This document shows, one piece after another, positions 22,039 to 30,534 of a stretch of DNA of 58,316 nt. Origin of the DNA: Roseomonas nitratireducens (GTDB lineage: Bacteria; Pseudomonadota; Alphaproteobacteria; Acetobacterales; Acetobacteraceae); NCBI RefSeq assembly GCF_017813355.1, contig NZ_JAGIYZ010000025.1, positions 1 through 58,316 of the forward strand, read 5' to 3'. Position numbers and translations under genes: made by a program. The notes below the pieces were generated by a model that was given only the letters and a program-made list of their open reading frames with translations, was not told the DNA's origin and made no database searches. Position 1 is the first letter of the stretch, and each line of letters starts with the position of its first letter.

Positions 22039-22338
22039 ATGGTCGATCCATCCGCCCCTCATCCCGAGCTGGCAACGGTGCTGGCGCGCTTCCCTGCAGA
22101 TGCGCGCCTGATCCGGCAGCTCTTCCTGGCGGACCGGGCGTTCCGCGGCGCCTGCGAGGACTATCGCCTCGCGCAGGATGGGCTGACCTCCTTCGAGCGA
22201 CTCTCCATCGCCACGCCGCGCCACGAGGTCGAGGAGTACCGCCCCCTCGTGCGGGAGCTCGAGGCGGAGATCCTCGCCATGTTCGCGGCCGGCTGCGGCG
22301 CGTCGCACCTGGCGACGCTGCAACGACCCGGCGGATGA
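22039..22338 (+). CDS. Small hypothetical helical protein
   Basis: A 99-aa acidic helical protein, with FRGACEDYRLAQDGL near the middle and RPLVRELEAEILAMF toward the end. It looks like a family of short uncharacterised proteobacterial proteins with a CEDY motif. No signal peptide, membrane segment or metal motif. GGAG lies 10 nt before the ATG. It precedes the DUF3300 gene by 76 bp on the same strand and could be cotranscribed. Function unknown. Confidence 0.6.
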   Translation: MVDPSAPHPELATVLARFPADARLIRQLFLADRAFRGACEDYRLAQDGLTSFERLSIATPRHEVEEYRPLVRELEAEILAMFAAGCGASHLATLQRPGG

Positions 22339-22414
22339 CAGGCATTCCAGCATTTCGGGCGCGCCGCGCCGCCGCCGCCTCGCGCGGCAATGCCCCGACA
22401 GACCGGAGGATCTG

Positions 22415-24085
22415 ATGCAACACCCTGCAGCCCTTGGCGAAGTCGCGCGCTGGGCGGGCTGGCGACGCGCGCTCGCGGTGGCCATCTGCGGCGGCATCGG
22501 CTGCACGACCGTGGCGGGCCTGGCGCTCCAGCGCGCCGCCGCGCAGGGCACGCCGCCGCCCGCCGCCGCCGCCCCGGCCGTAGTCGCCACCACGGCGGGG
22601 CAGGAGCGGCTGTCGCAGGCCCAGCTCGAGCAGCTTCTCGCGCCCATCGCGCTGCATCCGGACACGCTGCTGACGCAGATGCTGATGGCGGCGACCTATC
22701 CGCTCGAGATCGTGCAGGCGAAGCGCTGGCTCGGCCGCGACCAGAATGCGGCGCTGCGCGGGGCGGCGCTGGAGCAGGCGCTGCAATCCCAGCCCTGGGA
22801 CGCCAGCGTGAAGTCCCTCGTGCCGTTCCCCGACGTCCTGACGCTGATGAACGACGAACTGGAATGGACGCAGCAGGTCGGCGACGCGGTGCTGGCGCAG
22901 CAGCAGGATGTGCTGAACGCGATCCAGGCGCTGCGCGGGCGCGCCCAGGCCAACGGCGCCCTGCAATCCGGCCCGCAGCAGATCGTGACGGTCACGCAGA
23001 ACGTCGCCGCCCCGCCCGCGGCCGCATCGGCCACCGCGGTCCCGCCGCCGACGCAGATCATCACCATCGCGCCGGCGCAGCCCGAGACCGTCTACGTGCC
23101 GGCCTACAATCCGCAGGTGGTCTACGGCTCCTGGCCCTATCCGCAGTATCCGCCGCCCTACTACCCGCCGCCGGTCGGCTGGGGAGTCGGCAGCGCGCTG
23201 CTGACCGGCATGGCCTTCGCCGGCGGCGTCGCGATCGCGAACAACCTGTGGGGCTGGTCGAGCGCCAATTGGGGCGGCGGCGACATCAACATCAACGCCT
23301 CCCGCGTCAACAACATCAACCGCAACACCAATGTCACCGGCGGTTCGTGGCGGCACGACACGACGCATCGGCAAGGCGTCGCCTATCGCGGCGACGAGGT
23401 ACGCAACCGCTACCAGGGCGACCGCCAGCAGCAAGCCGCGTCGCGCGAGCAGTTCCGCGGCCGGACCCAGCAGCCGGGGGGTGCGCTCGGCGGCGCGGAC
23501 AGGCCCGGCGCCGGGCAGGGCGCGCGCCCCGGTGGCGACCGGCCCGGTGCAGGCCCGGGGGATCGACCCGGCGGGGATCGGCCCGGTGCCGGCCAGGGCA
23601 CGCGCCCCGGCGGCGACCGGCCCGGCGCGGGCCCGGGCGATCGGCCCGGCGGCGATAGGCCCGGCGCAGGCCAGGATGCGCGGCCGGGTGGGGACCGGCC
23701 CGGCGCAGGCACGGCGGATCGGCCTGGCGGGGATCGCCCCGCCGCGGGGCAGCGGCCAGCCGGCGGTGAACGACCTGCGGCCGGCGGCGGACAGCGCCCG
23801 GGCGGCGCAGCCGCGCAGCGGCCGACGGCACAGCCCCGCCCATCCGGCGTGAGCCCGAGCGGCCGGCCCCAGGTGCAATCGCAGCCTGCCGGTGGACAGC
23901 GGGCCGGCGGCGGGGGCGGGGGACAGGGCTTCCAGGGCATGGGCCAAGGAGGCCAGGTGCAGGCGGCGTCGCAGCGCGGCGCGAGCAGCCGCCAGTCCGC
24001 CGGCACCCATGCGGCAAGCCGCCCCGGCGGCGGCGGTGGCGGGCGTGGCGGTGGCGGCGGCGGTGGTCGTGGAGGCAGGAGGTGA
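22415..24085 (+). CDS. DUF3300 family secreted/envelope protein with repetitive Gly-Pro-rich tail
   Basis: A 556-aa protein. An N-terminal hydrophobic stretch (about residues 20-43) ending AAAQG resembles a signal peptide. The DUF3300 domain (about 65-260) contains LAPIALHPDTLLTQMLMAA and TYPLEIVQAKRWL. A Tyr/Pro-rich segment follows (near residues 240-255). From about 355 the protein is low complexity: 13-residue GGDRPGAG-type repeats, then Gly-rich sequence ending in GRGGRR. It is followed by the DUF2950 gene after 5 nt, a pairing common for these families. Function unknown; an envelope or surface location is inferred. GGAGG precedes the ATG by 5 nt. Confidence 0.85.
   Translation: MQHPAALGEVARWAGWRRALAVAICGGIGCTTVAGLALQRAAAQGTPPPAAAAPAVVATTAGQERLSQAQLEQLLAPIALHPDTLLTQMLMAATYPLEIVQAKRWLGRDQNAALRGAALEQALQSQPWDASVKSLVPFPDVLTLMNDELEWTQQVGDAVLAQQQDVLNAIQALRGRAQANGALQSGPQQIVTVTQNVAAPPAAASATAVPPPTQIITIAPAQPETVYVPAYNPQVVYGSWPYPQYPPPYYPPPVGWGVGSALLTGMAFAGGVAIANNLWGWSSANWGGGDININASRVNNINRNTNVTGGSWRHDTTHRQGVAYRGDEVRNRYQGDRQQQAASREQFRGRTQQPGGALGGADRPGAGQGARPGGDRPGAGPGDRPGGDRPGAGQGTRPGGDRPGAGPGDRPGGDRPGAGQDARPGGDRPGAGTADRPGGDRPAAGQRPAGGERPAAGGGQRPGGAAAQRPTAQPRPSGVSPSGRPQVQSQPAGGQRAGGGGGGQGFQGMGQGGQVQAASQRGASSRQSAGTHAASRPGGGGGGRGGGGGGGRGGRR
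23489..23745 (+). repeat. 39-bp coding tandem repeat (13-residue GGDRPGAGxGxRP unit)
   Basis: About six in-frame copies of a 39-bp unit inside the DUF3300 gene, encoding GGDRPGAGQGARP and GGDRPGAGPGDRP variants that alternate, then decay into shorter GGERPAAG units. Copy number is likely to vary between strains because repeats are in multiples of three and keep the frame. Confidence 0.75.
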
Positions 24086-24090
24086 GCGCG

Positions 24091-25068
24091 ATGCGAAGGA
24101 CCATTCTCGCGGCGGGCCTCGTCCTCGCCGCCTGCCTCGGGCCCGCCATGGCGCAGACGCCGGCGACGCCCGCGGAATCTCCTGCCGAGGTGCCGCCACC
24201 CCGGCCCCGCCAGCCTATCCCGCCGCAGCGCTTCGCGACGCCCGAGGAGGGTTTCGCAGCCCTCGCGGATGCCGCGCGACGCCAGGACGTTCCGCGCCTG
24301 ACGCGCGTGCTCGGAGAAGGCGCGCTGCCCCTGATCCGGACCGGGGACCGCGCCTCGGACGCCGCGGCGGTGGCGCGCTTCGCCGCCGCCTACGATGCGC
24401 GGCATGCGGTGCTCCGCCCGTCGCCGGACCGCGCCGTGGTCGAGGTTGGCGAGGATCGATACCCCTTCCCGATCCCGCTGATCCGTCGTGGCGATGGCTG
24501 GCGCTTCGATGCCGCCCAGGGCGCCGATGAGATCGTGACGCGGCGCATCGGCCGGAACGAGCTCGACACCATCCAGACGCTGCTCGCCATCGCCGACGCG
24601 CAGGACGACTACGCCCGCACCGCCGGACGGCAGGGCGCCTTCATGGCCTATGCGCGTCGGTTCTTCTCGACGCCCGGCCAGCGCGACGGCCTGTTCTGGG
24701 CGACCGCGGAGGACGAGCCGCCGAGCCCCCTCGGGCCCTTCGTCGCCGCCGCGAGCGCGGGCGGATACGCGCCGGCGCGGCCCGGCGACGCGCCGCGGCC
24801 GCTCAACGGCTACCTGTTCCGCATCCTCGAGGCGCAGGGCCCCTCGGCGCCGGGCGGCGCGATGGAGTTCGTGGTGAACGGGCGCATGATCGGCGGCTTC
24901 GGCGTCGTCGCCTGGCCGCTGCAATACGGCCGCTCCGGCATCAAGACCTTCATCGTCAGCCATCGTGGCGAGGTCTTCGAACGCGACCTCGGCCCCGATA
25001 CCGCACGGATCGTGGCGCGCATCACCACCTACGACCCGGGGGAAGGCTGGACGCGGGTGCCGAACTGA
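24091..25068 (+). CDS. DUF2950 family secreted protein
   Basis: A 325-aa protein with a signal peptide (MRRTILAAGLVLAACLG, cleavage likely after AMA) and a DUF2950 domain. Recognisable segments are FATPEEGFAALADAAR near residue 50, an RNELDTIQTLLAIADAQDDY motif near 155 and a LNGYLFRILEAQGP motif in the C-terminal half. The ATG at 24091 has AGGAGG 7 nt upstream, which overlaps the end of the DUF3300 gene. A GTG at 24082 would give three more residues. Function unknown; exported with its DUF3300 neighbour. Confidence 0.83.
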   Translation: MRRTILAAGLVLAACLGPAMAQTPATPAESPAEVPPPRPRQPIPPQRFATPEEGFAALADAARRQDVPRLTRVLGEGALPLIRTGDRASDAAAVARFAAAYDARHAVLRPSPDRAVVEVGEDRYPFPIPLIRRGDGWRFDAAQGADEIVTRRIGRNELDTIQTLLAIADAQDDYARTAGRQGAFMAYARRFFSTPGQRDGLFWATAEDEPPSPLGPFVAAASAGGYAPARPGDAPRPLNGYLFRILEAQGPSAPGGAMEFVVNGRMIGGFGVVAWPLQYGRSGIKTFIVSHRGEVFERDLGPDTARIVARITTYDPGEGWTRVPN

Positions 25069-25462
25069 CGAGGCCGCGCGCGACCGGGCAGCGGGCGACG
25101 GCCTGATGCGGCGCGAGGCTATACTGCCGGGGGAACGGGAAACGTCCCGGCCGATACCGTCGTTCCGTACATGCTGTATGCGCACCATCACGTGCCGGGA
25201 CTGGATACGCCGAAGCAGCGCGCGCTGATCGGCGTCACGCCGACAGATGGCCCAGGCGATCCGCCCGGCGTCGAACGTGCCGACGACGTCATCGCCATGC
25301 TCATGCCCGGCGGGGCAGATATCATGCGACGCGACATGGCCCTCATGTCATGCACAGGACGGCTGTTTCGCAGTTCGGCTCAGATGGAAGGACGGAGGAG
25401 ATTCTCCCCCCGCCCCCGTCCTTCGGTTGCGCCCATCCCTGCCCAGGTCTAAGGCGCGCGCC
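25069..25462. other. Intergenic region upstream of purH, with one hairpin
   Basis: 394 bp with no convincing gene; a 93-codon frame at 25171-25452 has no ribosome binding site or motif. GAAGGACGG (25387-25395) and CCGTCCTTC (25416-25424) form a 9-bp stem with a 20-nt loop, 38 bp before the purH ATG. It could be a leader structure. I do not recognise a known riboswitch. Confidence 0.4.
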
Positions 25463-27040
25463 ATGACCGACCTCCTCCCCATCCGCCGCGCCCTTCTGTC
25501 CGTCTCCGACAAGACGGGCCTCGTCGAGTTCGGCCGCTTCCTCGCGGCCCGTGGCGTCGAGATCCTGTCCACCGGCGGCACCGCCCGCGCCCTGCGCGAC
25601 GCCGGCGTGCCGGTGAAGGACGTGTCCGAGCACACCGGCTTCCCGGAAATCCTGGACGGGCGGGTCAAGACGCTGGTGCCGCAGGTGCATGGCGGGCTGC
25701 TCGGCCGTCGCGACCTGGCCGAGCACGTGGCGCAGATGGAGAAGCACGGGTTGGCCCCCATCGACCTCGTCGCGGTCAACCTCTACCCCTTCGAGGCGAC
25801 GGTCGCGCAGGGAGCCTCCTTCGACGACTGCATCGAGAACATCGACATCGGCGGCCCCGCGATGATCCGCAGTGCGGCGAAGAACCACGCCGGCGTCGCC
25901 GTGCTGACCGAACCCGCACACCTGGATGAGGTGCGCGCCGAGATCGAGGCGAAGGGCGGCACCACGCTGGCCACGCGCCGGCGCCTCGCCGCCGCGGCCT
26001 ATGCCCGCACCGCGGCCTATGACGCGGCCATCTCCGCCTGGTTCGCGCGGCAGCAGGGGCAGGACTTCCCGCAGCGCCTGGCGCTGCCCGGCCTGCTGCG
26101 CCAGGGGCTGCGCTATGGGGAGAATCCGCACCAGCAGGCGGCTTTCTACGTGGACGGCACCAACCGCCCCGGCATCGCGACGGCATCCCAGGTGCAGGGC
26201 AAGGAACTGTCCTACAACAACCTGAACGACACCGACGCGGCCTTCGAATGCGTCGCGGAATTCGACCGGCCGGCGATCGTCATCGTCAAGCACGCGAACC
26301 CCTGCGGCGTGGCGGTGGCGGCGGACCTCGCCGCCGCCTGGGACCGCGCGCTGCTGTGCGACCCGGTCTCGGCCTTCGGCGGCATCGTGGCCGCGAACCG
26401 TCCGCTCGATGCGGCGGCGGCCGAGAAGATCACGGCCATTTTCACGGAAGTGGTAATCGCGCCAGATGCCGACGACGCCGCCAAGGCGATCTTCGCGAGG
26501 AAGAAGAACCTGCGCCTGCTGCTCACCGGCGGCCTGCCGGACCCGGCCGCGCCGGGCATGGCGTTCAAGTCGGTCGCGGGCGGCTTCCTCGCCCAGTCGC
26601 GGGATGCGGGGCGGGTCAGCGAGGCGACGCTCAAGGTGGTGACGCAGCGCGCACCGTCGCGCAGCGAGATGGCCGACCTGCTGTTTGCCTTCCGCGTCTG
26701 CAAGCATGTGAAGTCGAACGCGATCGTCTACGCGAAGGACCTCGCGACGACGGGCATCGGCGCGGGGCAGATGAACCGCGCCGAGAGCAGCCGCATCGCT
26801 GCCTGGAAAGGCGAGGCCGCGGCCAAGGCGGCGGGGCTCGAGCGCCCGCTCGCCGAAGGCAGCGTCGTCGCCTCCGACGCCTTCTTCCCCTTCGCGGATG
26901 GGCTCGAGATCGCGGCCTCCGCCGGCGCCACCGCCGTGATCCAGCCGGGCGGGTCGATCCGCGACGCGGAGGTGATCGCGGCCGCCGACAAGGCTGGGCT
27001 CGCGATGGTGTTCACCGGGATGCGCCACTTCCGCCACTGA
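25463..27040 (+). CDS. purH: Bifunctional AICAR formyltransferase / IMP cyclohydrolase
   Basis: A 525-aa enzyme for the last two steps of IMP synthesis. The N-terminal cyclohydrolase domain starts with [18 protein letters not shown] and has [13 protein letters not shown] and [18 protein letters not shown]. The C-terminal transformylase carries the KHANPCGVA motif and ends with [14 protein letters not shown]. In the cyclohydrolase, the usual KTLHPKVHGG reads [10 protein letters not shown]: the binding Lys is kept but His and the second Lys are changed. The ATG at 25463 gives the normal length. Confidence 0.96.
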   Translation: MTDLLPIRRALLSVSDKTGLVEFGRFLAARGVEILSTGGTARALRDAGVPVKDVSEHTGFPEILDGRVKTLVPQVHGGLLGRRDLAEHVAQMEKHGLAPIDLVAVNLYPFEATVAQGASFDDCIENIDIGGPAMIRSAAKNHAGVAVLTEPAHLDEVRAEIEAKGGTTLATRRRLAAAAYARTAAYDAAISAWFARQQGQDFPQRLALPGLLRQGLRYGENPHQQAAFYVDGTNRPGIATASQVQGKELSYNNLNDTDAAFECVAEFDRPAIVIVKHANPCGVAVAADLAAAWDRALLCDPVSAFGGIVAANRPLDAAAAEKITAIFTEVVIAPDADDAAKAIFARKKNLRLLLTGGLPDPAAPGMAFKSVAGGFLAQSRDAGRVSEATLKVVTQRAPSRSEMADLLFAFRVCKHVKSNAIVYAKDLATTGIGAGQMNRAESSRIAAWKGEAAAKAAGLERPLAEGSVVASDAFFPFADGLEIAASAGATAVIQPGGSIRDAEVIAAADKAGLAMVFTGMRHFRH

Positions 27041-27100
27041 ACCGGAGGGGCGCTGCCCCTCCAGGCCTCCCCGCCAAAGGCCGAAAGGCCTTTGGAAACC
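27041..27100 (+). terminator. Double hairpin after purH, REP-like intergenic module
   Basis: GGAGGGGC (27044-27051) pairs with GCCCCTCC (27055-27062) across a 3-nt loop. Then CCAAAGGCC (27074-27082) pairs with GGCCTTTGG (27087-27095) across a GAAA tetraloop. The pair sits directly after the purH stop. There is no U-run. The two-stem arrangement with CCTCC linkers recalls repetitive intergenic elements I associate with Acetobacteraceae. It may act as terminator or mRNA stabiliser. Confidence 0.5.
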
Positions 27101-27139
27101 ATCACGCGGCGCCCGGCACCAGGGATAAGGAACAGGCGC

Positions 27140-27748
27140 GTGGACGAACTCATCGCCGGCTACCGCCGCTTCCGGCAGGAGACCTGGCCGCAGCAGCGGG
27201 CGCTGTTCGAGGAACTGGCCGCGCAGGGCCAGCGCCCGCGCACCATGGTCATCGCCTGTTCCGACAGCCGCGTCGATCCGCAGATGATCTTCTCCGCGGC
27301 ACCCGGCGAGCTCTTCGTGCTGCGCAACGTCGCGAACCTGGTGCCGCCCTACATGCCGGACGCGGCGTTCCACGGCACCAGCGCCGCGGTCGAATTCGCC
27401 GTGCGCGTGCTGCTGGTCGAGCGCATCGTCGTGGTGGGCCATGCGCTGTGCGGCGGCATCCGCGCATTGCTGGAAGGCACGCCGCCCGAGGCGCCGGACT
27501 TCGTCGCCGGCTGGATCAGCATCGCCGCCCGGGCGCGCGACGCCGCGCTGCGCTGCGACGATCCCGCAGCACGGCAGGAAGCGGCGGAGCATGAGGCGGT
27601 GCGCATCTCGCTCGCCAACCTCATGACCTTTCCCTGGGTGGCGGCGGCGGTCGCGGCCGGGCGGCTCGCCCTGCACGGGGCGCATTTCGGCGTCGCCACC
27701 GGGCGGCTCGTACTGTTGCCTGGCGCGGGGCCGGCCGCGGAGGCGTGA
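27140..27748 (+). CDS. Beta-class carbonic anhydrase
   Basis: A 202-aa zinc enzyme interconverting CO2 and bicarbonate. Zinc ligands are Cys40, His101 and Cys104, with the Asp42-Arg44 dyad in CSDSR and HALCGG supplying the second half of the site. The N-terminal [10 protein letters not shown] is typical. The GTG at 27140 has AAGGA 8 nt upstream and gives the family length; an ATG at 27092 lies inside the upstream hairpin. Cytoplasmic. Bicarbonate supply to biosynthesis is the likely role. Confidence 0.93.
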   Translation: MDELIAGYRRFRQETWPQQRALFEELAAQGQRPRTMVIACSDSRVDPQMIFSAAPGELFVLRNVANLVPPYMPDAAFHGTSAAVEFAVRVLLVERIVVVGHALCGGIRALLEGTPPEAPDFVAGWISIAARARDAALRCDDPAARQEAAEHEAVRISLANLMTFPWVAAAVAAGRLALHGAHFGVATGRLVLLPGAGPAAEA

Positions 27749-27799
27749 CGCCGCCCGCCCGGCGGTGCGACACTCCCCGGCTCGATTCGGGGGGTCCGG

Positions 27800-29251
27800 A
27801 TGCCAGGGGAAAGCCTCGCCATCCTCGGCGCGATCGGCGTCATCGGCGTGTTGCTGCTCGTGCTGCTGCTGCGCCGGCCGGCGGGCGATCCCGTGCTCGC
27901 GCAGCGGCTGACGGACCTGCAGGCCGCGCTCGACCGGCAGGGGGAACGCATCGCCGCCCTGCCCGCGGAATTCGAGCGCGGGCTTGCCCGCGAAGCGACC
28001 GCGATCGGGGAACGCGTGAATGCCGGCGCGATCGACCAGACGCGCGCGCTGGGGGAAGGGATGGGCCGCGTCGCGGACCGGCTGGCGGCGCAGGAAAAGG
28101 CGCTGCTCGATCGGCTGGCGGAGGATACCGCGCGCGTCGTGAAGGCGCTGACCGAACACAAGGACGACACCGCGCTGCTGCGCCGCGACGTGACGCAGGG
28201 CATCGCCGAGATCCGCCTCGCCTTCGCCGAGGGCCTGGCGAAGCTGCGCGAGACGCTGGTAGAGGAGAACGCCCGCGTGCGCGACCAGCTCGACGTCAAG
28301 CTGAAGGAACTGCGCGAGGGCAATGAGGCGAAGCTCGGCGAGATCCAGAAGACCGTCGACGAACAGCTGAAATCGGCCGTCGAGAAGCAGATGACCGAAA
28401 GCTTCGCCCGCGTCATCGACCAGTTCACCGCGGTGCAGAAGGCGATGGGGGAGGTGCAGGCCGTCACGACCCAGATCGTCGACATCAAGCGCCTGTTCTC
28501 CAACGTGAAGACGCGCGGCGGCTGGGGCGAAGCGCAGCTGCGCGGCCTGATCGACGACATCCTGCCCCCCGGCAGCTACGAGACGAACAAGCGCCTGTCG
28601 GAGGACACGGCCGAGGCGGTGGAATTCGCCATCCGCATGCCGACCGAGCAGGGGCGGGAGGTCTTCCTGCCCGTCGACGCCAAGTTCCCGACCGAGGATT
28701 GGGACCGGCTGGTCATCGCCGCCGAGGCGGGCGACGTGGAGGGTGAGCGCGCAGCGCGCCGCGCGCTGGAAGTGCGGGTGAAGGCGGAAGCGGCGAAGAT
28801 CGCGTCGAAATACATCCGCCCGCCGCTGACGGTGGAATTCGCCGTCCTCTTCCTGCCCACCGAGGGGCTCTATGCCGAGATCGCGCGCATCCCCGGCGCG
28901 GTCGAGGAGATCGGCCGGATGCACCGGGTCATGGTGCTGGGCCCCTCGCTGCTGCCGGCGATGCTGCGCAGCATCCAGATGGGCCATGTGACGCTGGCGC
29001 TGGGGGAGAAGGCGGAGCTGGTCCGGGAATTGCTCGGCGCCACCAAGGCCGAGATCGGGAAGATGGACGAGGTGCTGGGCAAGCTGAAGCGGCAGGTGAC
29101 GGTGGTGGGCAACACCATCGACGCCGCGCAGGTGCGCACCCGGGCCGTGGCCCGCAAACTGCGCGGCGTCGATGCCGTGGACGGGCCCCGCGCCGCCGCG
29201 CTGCTCGAGATCGAGGCCGAGGACCAGCCGGGCGAGGGCGACGAATCATGA
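27800..29251 (+). CDS. rmuC: DNA recombination protein RmuC
   Basis: A 483-aa protein. An N-terminal membrane segment (about residues 6-26, IGVIGVLLLVLLLRR-like) is followed by a long coiled coil (about 30-215), rich in Glu/Lys/Arg heptads. The RmuC nuclease-like domain then includes RGGWGEAQLRGLIDDILPPGS and LPVDAKFPTEDW. RmuC limits inversions at short inverted repeats and is implicated in anti-phage or rearrangement control in other bacteria. The TGA overlaps the transporter ATG by 4 nt. Confidence 0.95.
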   Translation: MPGESLAILGAIGVIGVLLLVLLLRRPAGDPVLAQRLTDLQAALDRQGERIAALPAEFERGLAREATAIGERVNAGAIDQTRALGEGMGRVADRLAAQEKALLDRLAEDTARVVKALTEHKDDTALLRRDVTQGIAEIRLAFAEGLAKLRETLVEENARVRDQLDVKLKELREGNEAKLGEIQKTVDEQLKSAVEKQMTESFARVIDQFTAVQKAMGEVQAVTTQIVDIKRLFSNVKTRGGWGEAQLRGLIDDILPPGSYETNKRLSEDTAEAVEFAIRMPTEQGREVFLPVDAKFPTEDWDRLVIAAEAGDVEGERAARRALEVRVKAEAAKIASKYIRPPLTVEFAVLFLPTEGLYAEIARIPGAVEEIGRMHRVMVLGPSLLPAMLRSIQMGHVTLALGEKAELVRELLGATKAEIGKMDEVLGKLKRQVTVVGNTIDAAQVRTRAVARKLRGVDAVDGPRAAALLEIEAEDQPGEGDES

Positions 29252-30498
29252 GCATGCTGCAACTGCAATCGGCGGTCGGGCTGCTGCTGCTCTGCCTGCT
29301 CGCCTGGGCGCTCGGTGGCTTCCGGCGCGGCGTCACGGCGCGGGTCGTCGTGGCCGGGCTGCTGCTGCAACTGGCACTCGGCGCGGTGCTGCTGAACCTG
29401 CCGCCGGTGCGCGCCGCCTTCGGCGTGGCGGGGGATGCGGTGAACGCGCTTGCCACCGCGACCAAGGCGGGCACCTCGCTCGTCTTCGGCTATCTCGGCG
29501 GCGGGCCGCTGCCCTTCGCCGAACCCTTCCCCGGCGCCTCCTTCATCCTGTTCTTCCAGGCGCTGCCGCTGGTGCTGGTGGTCGGCGCGCTGTCGGCCGT
29601 GCTGTACCACTGGGGCGTGCTGCCCTTCGTGGTGAAGGGCATGGCGGGGGTTCTCCGGCGGCTCTTCGGCCTGGGCGGCGCGACCGGCTTCTCGGTCGCG
29701 GCGAATGTCTTCGTCGGCATGGTCGAGGCCCCGCTGATGATCCGCGCCTGGCTGGCGAAGCTGACGCGGGCGGAGATGTTCGTGGTGATGACGGCGGGGC
29801 TCGCCACCATTTCCGGCAACACGCTCGTCGTCTATGCGCTGATCATCTCCCCCGTCGTGCCCGACGCGGCGGGGCAGCTGATGGCCGCGAGCCTGATCGC
29901 CGCGCCGGCCTCGATCCTCGCCGCCGTGCTGATGATGCCCCCGGCGCCGGGCGAAGGTGTCACCGAAGGCGGGGAGGGCATCCCGGAGAAACTCTACGAC
30001 AGCAGCATGGACGCACTGGTGCAGGGCACGCAGGACGGGCTGAACCTGCTGCTCGGCATCATGGCCTCGCTGATCGTCTTCGTGGCGATCGTCGCGCTGA
30101 TCAACCTGGCGCTGGAACCGGTCACGGGCTTCACGCTGCAGGCGCTGATGGGCTGGGTGCTATGGCCCGTCGCCTGGGCGATGGGCGTGCCGGCGGCGGA
30201 AGCGGCGACGGTCGGCGCCTCCCTCGGCGTCAAGATGATCATCAATGAGTTCGTCTCCTACCTCGACCTCGCAAGGTCGGGCGGGGCTGGGCTGTCGGAA
30301 CGCTCCCGGCTCATCCTCACCTACGCGCTCTGCGGCTTCACCAACCTGGGCTCGGTCGGGATCATGGTGGGGGGCATGACGGCGATGTGCCCGGACCGGC
30401 GGAAGGACATCGTGGCGCTCGGCCTGCCATCCCTGATTTCGGGCACCATCGCCTGCTGCATGACCGGCGCGGTGGTCGGGGTGCTGACTTCGCCCTGA
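29248..30498 (+). CDS. Concentrative nucleoside transporter-like membrane protein (CNT/NupC family)
   Basis: A 416-aa polytopic protein with about nine hydrophobic helices. Family motifs are FSVAANVFVGMVEAPLMIR, AGLATISGNTLVVYALI, GVKMIINEFVSYLDL and CGFTNLGSVGIMVGG, typical of H+ or Na+ nucleoside symporters. The conserved NEFV motif is intact. It overlaps rmuC by ATGA, an unusual partner. Nucleoside uptake is inferred; exact substrate unknown. Confidence 0.9.
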   Translation: MSMLQLQSAVGLLLLCLLAWALGGFRRGVTARVVVAGLLLQLALGAVLLNLPPVRAAFGVAGDAVNALATATKAGTSLVFGYLGGGPLPFAEPFPGASFILFFQALPLVLVVGALSAVLYHWGVLPFVVKGMAGVLRRLFGLGGATGFSVAANVFVGMVEAPLMIRAWLAKLTRAEMFVVMTAGLATISGNTLVVYALIISPVVPDAAGQLMAASLIAAPASILAAVLMMPPAPGEGVTEGGEGIPEKLYDSSMDALVQGTQDGLNLLLGIMASLIVFVAIVALINLALEPVTGFTLQALMGWVLWPVAWAMGVPAAEAATVGASLGVKMIINEFVSYLDLARSGGAGLSERSRLILTYALCGFTNLGSVGIMVGGMTAMCPDRRKDIVALGLPSLISGTIACCMTGAVVGVLTSP

Positions 30499-30534
30499 AG
30501 GCGCGGCAACATCGCGGTTTCGAGGAGCGCCGCC

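Noticed and set aside
25171..25452. 93-codon frame upstream of purH
   Set aside because: No ribosome binding site or family resemblance, and the hairpin at 25387-25424 interrupts it.
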